Assembly: GCA_050694015.1 (NCBI GenBank)
Contig: JBOGWY010000055.1
Location: forward strand, 1-6,859
Direction of reading: 5' to 3'
DNA length: 6,859 bases
Source of the DNA: JBOGWY01 sp050694015
GTDB taxonomy: Bacteria > Actinomycetota > CADDZG01 > WHSQ01
The position numbers and the translations under genes were made by a program. Positions within the stretch are counted from its first letter, which is position 1. The number at the start of each line of letters is the position of its first letter. Under the pieces are notes generated by a model, which saw only the letters and a list, made by a program, of their open reading frames with translations, did not search any database and was not told the origin of the DNA. Of the stretch, positions 1 to 4,436 are shown piece by piece.

Positions 1-1
1 G

Positions 2-394
2 GTCGATGCCGGCAAGTACGTCGTGTTCGCTCCGGTCGGCGGGAGACAACTCCAGGACACGTTCCTCATCGGCTCGTACTTCACGCTCGCCTTCAGGGAG
101 CGCGAGCACCTGAGCTTCGTTGTCTACGTCGCGCGGCAACGTCCGATCGAACGGATGATGCAGGAGGCCGAGTCCGAGGAGAAGACGCTCATAGTCGGCG
201 GCACGGTTCGTCGTGGGCAGGCTCCCTACAACACCGACTGGTCCTACACGATGGGACCGCGTTCGATCCGGCTCGGCGAGGTGTGGGTCGAGGTTTGCGA
301 CGCCGCGCCCGGTTACGTGCAGCGCCATCTCGACGACTGGGTCGGTGAGGCGTGGTGTCCGTGGAGCTCCTACGTCGCGGCGGCCGGGCAGTAG
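2..394 (+). CDS. BP74-N-like domain protein, C-terminal part (5' end outside window)
   Basis: The reading frame is open from the first bases of the window (V-D-A-G-K-Y-V-V-F...) and ends at TAG 392-394, so the true start lies upstream; the GTG at 23 is only the first internal start-like codon. The last ~90 residues resemble the small BP74-N domain, named after the Dictyostelium calmodulin-binding protein BP74 and also found in actinobacterial, often secreted, proteins. The signs are a FVVYV strand with a helix, then the ordered landmarks APYNTDWSY, IRLGEVWVEVCDAAPGYVQ and the C-terminal WCPWSS. I recognise these from memory of the family; no search was possible. The domain's biochemical role is unknown to me. 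Whether there is a signal peptide cannot be seen because the N-terminus is missing. The stop codon directly abuts the nrdR ATG, so the two may share a transcript, but there is no obvious functional link. Confidence 0.72.
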   Translation, partial: VDAGKYVVFAPVGGRQLQDTFLIGSYFTLAFREREHLSFVVYVARQRPIERMMQEAESEEKTLIVGGTVRRGQAPYNTDWSYTMGPRSIRLGEVWVEVCDAAPGYVQRHLDDWVGEAWCPWSSYVAAAGQ

Positions 395-886
395 ATGATC
401 TGTCCTTACTGTGCGACTCCCGACGACAAGGTCGTCGACTCGCGCATCGCGGAGGAGGGGCGCGCGATCCGGCGCCGCCGCGAGTGTCTCGGGTGCGGCC
501 GCCGCTACACGACCTTCGAGCGCGCCGAGGAGGTTCCCCTCCTCGTTCTGAAGCGCAGCGGCGCGGAGGAGCCCTATGTCTCAGAGAAGGTCGTCGACGG
601 CATCCGCATGGCGTGCAAGAACCGTCCGGTGAGCGACGCCGAGATCACCTCGCTCGCCGACGACGTCGAAGAGGCGATGCGTCTCTATCCCGAGCGACCG
701 GTGCCCACGTCCGAGATCGGGCGCGAAGTGCTCGAGCGGCTACGCCATGTCGACGAGGTCGCGTACCTCCGCTTCGCGTCGGTCTACAAGGACTTCCAGG
801 AGCTCGACGACTTCGAGCGCGAGCTCGGCATCCTGCTGAAGAAATCTCCCCCTAAGGGGGCCGAGGTCCCTCCGCCGCCGCATTGA
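395..886 (+). CDS. nrdR: Transcriptional repressor NrdR (zinc ribbon plus ATP-cone)
   Basis: This is a 163-residue protein with the full NrdR architecture. An N-terminal zinc ribbon has C3-P-Y-C6 and C31-L-G-C34, with the family signature VVDSR at 13-17 and an Arg-rich RRRRECLGCGRRYTTFER stretch. An ATP-cone follows at about residues 49-139 (VLKRSG...EPYVSEKVVDGI, NRPVS, YLRFASVYKDF). NrdR senses ATP/dATP through the cone and represses ribonucleotide reductase operons by binding paired NrdR boxes. The family is usually about 150-160 residues, so this copy is full length, with a short Pro-rich tail (PPKGAEVPPPPH). The ATG begins one base after the upstream stop codon, and its own stop overlaps the dut start. 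In many actinobacteria nrdR lies beside nrdJ or another reductase gene; none is visible here. I saw no NrdR box in the window. Confidence 0.96.
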   Translation: MICPYCATPDDKVVDSRIAEEGRAIRRRRECLGCGRRYTTFERAEEVPLLVLKRSGAEEPYVSEKVVDGIRMACKNRPVSDAEITSLADDVEEAMRLYPERPVPTSEIGREVLERLRHVDEVAYLRFASVYKDFQELDDFERELGILLKKSPPKGAEVPPPPH

Positions 887-1314
887 GGATCCCGATCAAG
901 CGCCTCGATCCGGAGCTGCCCCTCCCGGCCTACGCGCGCGCCGGCGACGCGGGGCTGGATCTACTGGCGGCCGAGGACGTCGTCCTCACCCCCGGCGAGC
1001 GCACCGCGATCCCGACCGGTATCGCCGTTGCGATCCCCGACGGCTACGCGGGCTTCGTGCACGCGCGCTCGGGCAAGGCTCTCAAGGAGGGCCTCGCGGT
1101 GGCGAACGCTCCTGGGTTGATCGATGCCGGCTACCGCGGCGAGATCAAGGTGATCGTGGTCAACCTCGATCCGAGCTCGACGATCGACATTAAACGGGGC
1201 GAAAAGGTCGCGCAGCTCGTCGTACAGCCCGTCGTTTCGGCCGCGCTCGAGGAGGTTCAACAGCTGCCCGACTCCGAACGCGGCGAAGGTGGATTCGGAA
1301 GCACCGGACGCTAG
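883..1314 (+). CDS. dut: Deoxyuridine 5'-triphosphate nucleotidohydrolase (dUTPase)
   Basis: dUTPase hydrolyses dUTP to dUMP and pyrophosphate, keeping uracil out of DNA and feeding dTMP synthesis; the family works as a homotrimer. All five motifs are present in this 143-residue protein: motif 1 AGDAGLDL (20-27), motif 2 ARSGKALKEG (61-70), motif 3 APGLIDAGYRGE (76-87, with D81 and Y84), motif 4 RGEKVAQLV (105-113) and motif 5 RGEGGFGSTGR (133-143) at the extreme C-terminus. Motif 2 usually reads PRSG; here it is ARSG. The start is TTG 883-885, chosen because the protein begins with the expected strand RIPIKRLD and because TTG overlaps the nrdR stop (TTGA), which suggests translational coupling. 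Pairing with nrdR fits a shared role in nucleotide pool control. Confidence 0.96.
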   Translation: MRIPIKRLDPELPLPAYARAGDAGLDLLAAEDVVLTPGERTAIPTGIAVAIPDGYAGFVHARSGKALKEGLAVANAPGLIDAGYRGEIKVIVVNLDPSSTIDIKRGEKVAQLVVQPVVSAALEEVQQLPDSERGEGGFGSTGR

Positions 1315-1349
1315 CGATCAGCGAAGGCACCGGCTGGACCCTGCGACGC

Positions 1350-1368
1350 GAGCGCGGGTGCCGCGCTC
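1350..1368 (+). terminator. GC-rich hairpin after dut, candidate terminator without a U-tail
   Basis: GAGCGCGG (1350-1357), loop GTG (1358-1360) and CCGCGCTC (1361-1368) form a perfect 8-bp stem 36 bases after the dut stop. No T-run follows, so this is not a classical intrinsic terminator, although tail-less hairpins are proposed as terminators in actinobacteria. It is placed where the nrdR-dut transcript would end and just before a TTGACA at 1373-1378. Confidence 0.4.
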
Positions 1369-1372
1369 CGCG

Positions 1373-1428
1373 TTGACACGCGGTGCGCCTGAGGGCCCGT
1401 TGTGCTGCGTATCTCGACTGCATACCCT
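1373..1428 (+). promoter_or_regulatory. Possible promoter region for the His-rich secreted protein gene
   Basis: A perfect -35-like TTGACA lies at 1373-1378 but has no TA-type -10 at the proper distance. A better-spaced pair is TTGTGC (1400-1405) and TACCCT (1423-1428), 17 bases apart, which fits the TANNNT form of actinobacterial -10 boxes and would give a leader of roughly 30 bases. Both are weak calls made by eye. Confidence 0.25.
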
Positions 1429-1453
1429 CATCTCGGTGGGGCTTGCATTGAGC

Positions 1454-1460
1454 AAGGAGG
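1454..1460 (+). promoter_or_regulatory. Strong ribosome binding site fixing the start at 1465
   Basis: AAGGAGG lies 4 bases before ATG 1465. It selects this ATG over an in-frame start at 1402, which would put a non-hydrophobic extension in front of the signal peptide. Confidence 0.85.
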
Positions 1461-1464
1461 CATC

Positions 1465-1743
1465 ATGGCTGTTCGCAAGAAGGGACTCATCGTTCTCGGT
1501 CTCGGATGCGCGCTGACTCTGTCGTTCGGAAGCGTCGCGGGACCGGCGGTCGCCGTCCTGCCGCACCGGCACTGCATGTTGACGCCGCAGGGCCACGTCG
1601 AGGTCGGACCGCAGGTGTTCGAAAACGCTCCACACGAGCCCGCGTTCCACCAATTCCACACCCACGTGCATGTCAGCGATGTGCCGACGACCATCGTGGC
1701 GATATTCGACCCCGCGGTGCCGTGCTCGTCGCTCGACGACTGA
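1465..1743 (+). CDS. Small secreted His-rich protein of unknown function
   Basis: This 92-residue protein starts at an ATG with an ideal AAGGAGG four bases upstream. Residues 1-30 form a textbook Sec signal peptide: basic MAVRKK, a hydrophobic stretch LIVLGLGCALTLSF, then AVA before the likely cleavage site at A30/V31. The predicted mature chain of 62 residues has eight histidines (34, 36, 44, 57, 62, 65, 67, 69), four of them in HQFHTHVHV, and two cysteines (C37, C87) that could form one disulfide. The text around HRHCMLTPQG...VEVGPQVFEN...FHQFHTHVHV recalls small uncharacterised actinobacterial secreted proteins, but I cannot assign a named family. The His clusters suggest metal binding; that is inference only. 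The gene converges on the CoA-binding protein gene, with 69 bases between the stops and no clear T-tailed terminator. Confidence 0.82.
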   Translation: MAVRKKGLIVLGLGCALTLSFGSVAGPAVAVLPHRHCMLTPQGHVEVGPQVFENAPHEPAFHQFHTHVHVSDVPTTIVAIFDPAVPCSSLDD

Positions 1744-1812
1744 TCATCGCGTAGCACTTCAACATCCCCGCAGGGGGCCAAGCTCCGGGGCGTCGTTCCT
1801 GCGGTGGCTTCG

Positions 1813-2238
1813 CTAGCGGCCGCTTCCGATCAGGCGGGGATGGTCGATCGCCGGGCAGCGATCCATGACTACATCTAGGCCCGCGGCGCGCGCCTTGTCG
1901 GCCGCGGGCTCGTTGATCACGCCGAGCTGCATCCACACCGCTTTGGCTCCGATCTCGATGGCCTCGTCGACGTGCGGACCCACGAACTCGGAGCGGCGGA
2001 AGAGATCGACCACGTCGACGGGCTCGGGGATCGACTTCAGGTCGGGGTAGCAAGGGAGGCCCTCGATACAGACGTCTTCGTTCGGATTGATGCACACGAC
2101 GCGGTAGCCGACGTCGTCGAGGAAGCGTGCCACGCTGTTGCTCGGGCGTCTGGGATCGGCCGAGCACCCGACGACCGCGAACGTCGAATACTCGGTCAGG
2201 ATCTTGCGTGCGATCTTCGCGTCCCCCCAGCCGGCCAT
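1813..2238 (-). CDS. CoA-binding domain protein (YccU-like, Rossmann fold)
   Basis: This 141-residue protein has the single-domain CoA_binding / YccU family pattern. TFAVVGCSADPRRPSNSVARFL is the nucleotide-binding loop, YRVVCINPNEDVCIEGLPCYPDL follows, then VDVVDLFRRSEFVGPHVDEAI and the signature AVWMQLGVINEPAADKARAAGLDVVMDRCPAIDHPRL. Related proteins resemble the CoA-binding domain of succinyl-CoA synthetase alpha; their physiological role is not established, and binding of CoA here is inferred from the fold. I chose ATG 2238, which gives the usual family length of about 140. An alternative in-frame GTG at 2292 lies inside a strong hairpin that looks like the terminator of the preceding minus-strand gene and would add 18 unconserved residues. 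A GGTGG close upstream of ATG 2238 is only a weak ribosome binding site. Confidence 0.9.
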   Translation of the reverse strand: MAGWGDAKIARKILTEYSTFAVVGCSADPRRPSNSVARFLDDVGYRVVCINPNEDVCIEGLPCYPDLKSIPEPVDVVDLFRRSEFVGPHVDEAIEIGAKAVWMQLGVINEPAADKARAAGLDVVMDRCPAIDHPRLIGSGR

Positions 2239-2274
2239 GGCCACCGAGCCTACGCGCTGGGGACCGAACGCGAA

Positions 2275-2302
2275 ACAGGGGCCGGATCGCACCGGCCCCT
2301 GT
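2275..2302 (-). terminator. Hairpin terminator after the acidic repeat protein gene
   Basis: ACAGGGGCCGG (2275-2285) and CCGGCCCCTGT (2292-2302) are perfect 11-bp complements around a 6-base loop. Read on the minus strand, the stem ends in CTGTTTCG, giving a short T-run. It lies 28 bases past the stop of the repeat protein gene and before the start of the CoA-binding gene, so it probably separates the two transcripts. The short T-run keeps confidence moderate. Confidence 0.6.
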
Positions 2303-2330
2303 GAGGAAGCTGCCTCCCTAGCTTTTTCCC

Positions 2331-2960
2331 TTAGGTGTTGCTGGTGTCGGCGGAGTCCGTCGAGTCGGCAGAGGTGTCGCCGGACGTGTCATCGGTAGTG
2401 GTTCCATCCGAGCCATCGTGCCCGCTGTCGCCGGTGCGCTGGGTGTCACCAGACGTGTCACCCGTCGTGGTCCCGAAGGAACCGTCACGGCCCGAGTCAC
2501 CCGTGCGCTGGGTGTCACCGGACGTGTCGCCCGAGGTCGTGCCGAACGAGCCATCGCGGCCCGAGTCGCCCGTGCCCTGCGTGTCTACCGAGGTGTCGTC
2601 TGCGGTCGTACCGAACGAGCCGTCGCGACCGGAGTCACCGGTCCCGTCGGTGTCGACGGAGGTGTCGCCTGCGGTGGTCCCGAACGAGCCGTCGGGCCCC
2701 GAGTTGCCGGTGTCGTCGCTGTCGCCGTCGCCGGCCACGTCGTCATCATCGTCGTCTCCGCTGCCCTCGCCGCTGTTCGAGGACTCGCTCGTCACCGACG
2801 CAGGCGCCGCGAACGCGGGGGCCTCGCGTGCGAACAGGAGGACCGCAACCGCGAAGATCGCCATGAGCGCGAAGAGCCAGAAGAAACGGGTTCCCCGGCG
2901 GGACTCTTCTTGGTCATGGATGAGTGGCTCGTAGTAAGCCTTGACCAGCGTTCTATCCAT
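2331..2960 (-). CDS. Acidic membrane-anchored or exported Ser/Thr/Asp-rich repeat protein
   Basis: This 209-residue protein is of unrecognised function. Residues 1-27 are polar and end in RRGTR. Residues 28-44 (FFWLFALMAIFAVAVLLFA) form one hydrophobic segment, followed by REAPAFAA. With positive charges on the N-terminal side, the N-terminus should be cytoplasmic and the rest outside; AFA/A at 49-52 could also be a signal-peptidase site, so the protein may be released. Residues 55-83 are acidic with a D6 run. Residues 84-198 are five tandem 23-residue repeats of the type TGDSGRDGSFGTTxGDTSxDT, then a Ser/Thr/Asp tail. Start ATG 2960 is set by AAGGAGG five bases upstream; an in-frame start at 3029 lacks this. 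The gene is divergent from a Ser/Thr kinase gene. The low-complexity exterior suggests a stalk or wall-spanning spacer, which is inference. Confidence 0.8.
   Translation of the reverse strand: MDRTLVKAYYEPLIHDQEESRRGTRFFWLFALMAIFAVAVLLFAREAPAFAAPASVTSESSNSGEGSGDDDDDDVAGDGDSDDTGNSGPDGSFGTTAGDTSVDTDGTGDSGRDGSFGTTADDTSVDTQGTGDSGRDGSFGTTSGDTSGDTQRTGDSGRDGSFGTTTGDTSGDTQRTGDSGHDGSDGTTTDDTSGDTSADSTDSADTSNT
2367..2711 (-). repeat. Five in-frame 69-bp tandem repeats
   Basis: These encode residues 84-198 of the acidic repeat protein: five consecutive 23-codon units with no length change between units. The units share the core DGSFGTT (DGSDGTT in the last) and differ mainly at Asp/Gly, Val/Gly and Arg/Gly positions. 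Many differences between units at the DNA level are synonymous, such as CCGTCG, CCATCG and CCGTCA on the plus strand, so the copies are not very recent. Confidence 0.88.
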
Positions 2961-3081
2961 GGCTGCCTCCTTGTAGGCGATCCGGTATGGCCTCCCTGCC
3001 GGGTATATCGGGCGAGGCCCCCCATCCATTACGCCCTCGAGGGAAGTTTTTTTGATTCCTTGAGGCTGGGAGGATGGACCG
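2961..3081. promoter_or_regulatory. Divergent intergenic region between repeat protein and kinase
   Basis: These 121 bases must hold the start signals for both genes. A minus-strand ribosome binding site (AAGGAGG, read from 2966-2972) serves the repeat protein, and GGGAGG at 3068-3073, eight bases before ATG 3082, serves the kinase. A 10-bp palindrome CCCTCGAGGG (3034-3043) is followed by AAG and seven Ts (3047-3053). TATATC at 3004-3009 is AT-rich enough to be a -10 core, but I find no well-spaced -35 for either direction, so no promoter is called. The palindrome could be an operator for shared control. Confidence 0.45.
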
Positions 3082-4044
3082 ATGCCCGAGCAAGACGAGC
3101 TGGTCGAAGTCGCGGAGGAGGTCCTGGGTGACGAAGCCCTCGAGGAGCAGGACCCGACCCGCTGGGGCTTCGAGGAGGGCGACGAGATCGTGCCCGGCCG
3201 CTGGGCGCTGAAGCGCCTCGGCGGTGGCTACGACTACGAGGCCTACCTCGCATGGGACGACGACCTTATGTCTGTGGTGGTCGCCAAATGCCTGAGGCCT
3301 CACCTCGTCGACCACTCGCATTCGCTGCGCGCGCTGAAACGTGAGGCCACGCATCTCCTCGGGCTCTCGCATCCCGTCGTTGTGCGCGGCTTCGACGCCG
3401 TGCTGGAGGGGGAGCGGCCGCACGTCGTCCTCGAGTTCCTCGAGGGCCCGAACTTGTCGCGTCTACTGCGTCGGCACGGGCCGCTCGGGCTCGAACAGCT
3501 GCTCCCGCTCGCGCTGCAGATCTGTTCGGCGGTGCACTACCTCGGCACGCGCGACGTCGTGCATCTCGACATCAAGCCGCGCAACATCATCATGGGCGCG
3601 CCGCCGCGCCTTATCGATCTGAGCATCGCGCGCACCTTCGACGAAGCCCAGAAACTCACCACTCCTGTAGGCACCGACGCATACATGGCCCCCGAGCAGT
3701 GCGATCCGTCGCGGATCAAGCCGGGACCCGAGAGCGATGTGTTCGGGCTCGGGGCGACGCTGTATCACGCGCTTGCCGGTCACGTGCCGTTCCCACGCGC
3801 CAACTACGACCGCGAGCGCGACAAGGACAAGCTGCACGTGCGCTTTCCGCAACTGCACGCCGACCCCGAGCCGTTCCCTAAGGGGGTCCCGGATCCGCTC
3901 GCGGTCGTCGTCATGGCATGCCTCGCGACGGATCCGTCGGCGCGTCCGACCGTCGCCGACGTCGTCACGGCCATCGAGCCGCTGGTCGCGTCGTTGCCCA
4001 CGAAACCGTTGCTGCGCAAGGCGAGGCCGGGCCGCCGCCGGTAG
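3082..4044 (+). CDS. Soluble Ser/Thr protein kinase, PknB-like
   Basis: This 320-residue eukaryotic-type protein kinase has no membrane segment or PASTA domain, unlike PknB. The first ~36 residues are acidic and unassigned. The kinase domain runs from about 40 to 300: Gly-rich loop LGGGYDYEAYLAW (46-58), invariant Lys K69 in VVVAK, helix-C Glu E88, catalytic loop HLDIKPRN (161-168, with D163, K165 and N168), metal-binding Asp D179 in LIDLSIAR, activation-segment VGTDAYMAPEQ ending in APE 203-205, SDVFGLGATLY with D219, and R288 in the last helix. The usual HRD is HLD and the usual DFG is DLS. Every catalytic residue is present, so it should be active on Ser/Thr. The ATG has GGGAGG eight bases upstream. 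It ends in a basic tail (RKARPGRRR) 50 bases before a tRNA gene. The divergent Ser/Thr-rich repeat protein could be functionally linked, but its repeats are predicted to lie outside the cell. Confidence 0.92.
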   Translation: MPEQDELVEVAEEVLGDEALEEQDPTRWGFEEGDEIVPGRWALKRLGGGYDYEAYLAWDDDLMSVVVAKCLRPHLVDHSHSLRALKREATHLLGLSHPVVVRGFDAVLEGERPHVVLEFLEGPNLSRLLRRHGPLGLEQLLPLALQICSAVHYLGTRDVVHLDIKPRNIIMGAPPRLIDLSIARTFDEAQKLTTPVGTDAYMAPEQCDPSRIKPGPESDVFGLGATLYHALAGHVPFPRANYDRERDKDKLHVRFPQLHADPEPFPKGVPDPLAVVVMACLATDPSARPTVADVVTAIEPLVASLPTKPLLRKARPGRRR

Positions 4045-4078
4045 GCGGGAGCCTGGAAGCGAGCCCGGGGGCCCCATC

Positions 4079-4084
4079 TATAAT
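4079..4084 (+). promoter_or_regulatory. -10 box for tRNA-Gly
   Basis: A perfect TATAAT lies 10 bases before the mature tRNA 5' end. No good -35 is visible at the expected place (about 4056-4061). Placement directly before a stable RNA gene supports the call. Confidence 0.65.
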
Positions 4085-4094
4085 GGGAGCTTCT

Positions 4095-4169
4095 GCGGGC
4101 GTGGCTCAGTGGTAGAGCATCACCTTGCCAAGGTGAGGGTCGCCAGTTCGAATCTGGTCGCCCGCTCCA
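4095..4169 (+). tRNA. tRNA-Gly (anticodon GCC)
   Basis: A full cloverleaf can be folded by hand. The acceptor stem GCGGGCG (4095-4101) pairs perfectly with CGCCCGC (4159-4165). The D-arm is GCTC-AGTGGTA-GAGC. The anticodon stem TCACC/GGTGA encloses loop TTGCCAA with anticodon GCC at 4127-4129, which reads GGC/GGT glycine codons. The T-arm is GCCAG-TTCGAAT-CTGGT, the discriminator base is T4166, and CCA is encoded at 4167-4169. The tRNA gene sits between ordinary chromosomal genes and an accessory stretch, a common integration point for mobile elements. Confidence 0.97.
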
Positions 4170-4172
4170 GAG

Positions 4173-4200
4173 AAGGCCCTGGTCACAGGGCCTTTTCCTT
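4173..4200 (+). terminator. Intrinsic terminator of tRNA-Gly
   Basis: AAGGCCCTG (4173-4181) and CAGGGCCTT (4186-4194) form a perfect 9-bp stem with loop GTCA, followed by TTCCTT. It begins four bases after the tRNA CCA end. Confidence 0.88.
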
Positions 4201-4228
4201 ATCCAGGGCCCGATCACCACATCAACCG

Positions 4229-4264
4229 TCCAGCAGAAATCCAGCAAAAATCCAGCAGTTCCAG
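4229..4264 (+). repeat. Three 11-bp direct repeats (TCCAGCARAAA) beside tRNA-Gly
   Basis: TCCAGCAGAAA (4229-4239), TCCAGCAAAAA (4240-4250) and TCCAGCAGTTC (4251-4261) follow each other with an exact 11-bp period, about one helical turn, 28 bases past the tRNA terminator. The IS target duplication overlaps the last copy. They could be protein-binding sites, for example integrase arm sites next to a tRNA attachment site, or a regulatory array for the downstream gene before the IS split them. Neither is proven. Confidence 0.6.
4250..4264 (+). repeat. Left 15-bp target-site duplication of the IS
   Basis: ATCCAGCAGTTCCAG occurs directly before the left IS end and again, identical, directly after the right end (5934-5948). 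Long duplications of this kind are within the range known for IS481-family elements. Confidence 0.88.
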
Positions 4265-4275
4265 TGTGAAGTCTC
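4265..4275 (+). repeat. IS terminal inverted repeat, left
   Basis: TGTGAAGTCTC is the exact reverse complement of the right end at 5923-5933; the match breaks at the twelfth base (G against A). Confidence 0.88.
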
Positions 4276-4374
4276 GGTACGTCTGTCTCACATTGGCCTC
4301 GGCACCTCTGTCCCACTCCGCGACCCGGCCTCGGCTCCTGGGCGACAGTGGCCTCGGCACCTGTGTCTCACCAA
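4274..4374 (+). repeat. Subterminal repeats in the IS left end
   Basis: Three imperfect copies of a ~21-base unit of the form TCGGYACSTSTGTCYCAC lie at 4274-4294, 4299-4319 and 4354-4374; a shorter relative (GGCCTCGGCTCCTG) is at 4327-4340. An inverted copy lies at 5879-5900 near the right end, matching the 4273-4294 copy at 18 of 22 positions. Such arrays are likely transposase-binding sites; this is inferred from position and repetition. Confidence 0.68.
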
Positions 4375-4424
4375 TTCCACCGATCTAGTCCTTCCAGGCG
4401 TCATCACTTGTGCTCAGCCGAGCC

Positions 4425-4431
4425 GAGGAGG
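4425..4431 (+). promoter_or_regulatory. Ribosome binding site fixing the transposase start at 4437
   Basis: GAGGAGG lies 5 bases before GTG 4437. The in-frame GTG at 4410 has no comparable site upstream, so 4437 is the better start. Confidence 0.72.
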
Positions 4432-4436
4432 ACGCC

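Noticed and set aside
850..860. CCCTAAGGGGG, repeated at 3876-3886, as a shared regulatory motif
   Set aside because: Both copies lie inside genes and encode Pro-Lys-Gly; coincidence of codon choice is the simpler reading.
1318..1781. Minus-strand open frames opposite the small secreted protein
   Set aside because: The plus-strand gene has AAGGAGG and a clear signal peptide; the minus-strand frames have neither and look low-complexity.
1766..1790. CCCCG...CGGGG inverted repeat between the convergent genes as a terminator
   Set aside because: Only a 5-bp stem with a long loop and no T-run on either strand.
2367..2711. Regular ~69-bp repeats as a possible CRISPR array
   Set aside because: The period equals 23 codons, the copies are contiguous without unique spacers, and they encode conserved protein repeats.
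2335..2934. Long plus-strand Ser/Pro/Val-rich frame opposite the repeat protein
   Set aside because: The minus-strand frame has an ideal ribosome binding site, a hydrophobic segment and a terminator. The plus-strand frame is its antisense shadow with inherited periodicity.
3034..3053. CCCTCGAGGG followed by seven Ts as an intrinsic terminator
   Set aside because: With a minimal loop only a 3-bp stem remains, and no plus-strand gene ends nearby; it is kept only as a possible operator.
3804..4316. Minus-strand open frame across the tRNA containing RPDSNWRPSPWQ
   Set aside because: This is the antisense translation of tRNA-Gly, a familiar annotation artefact; the rest lies antisense to the kinase gene.
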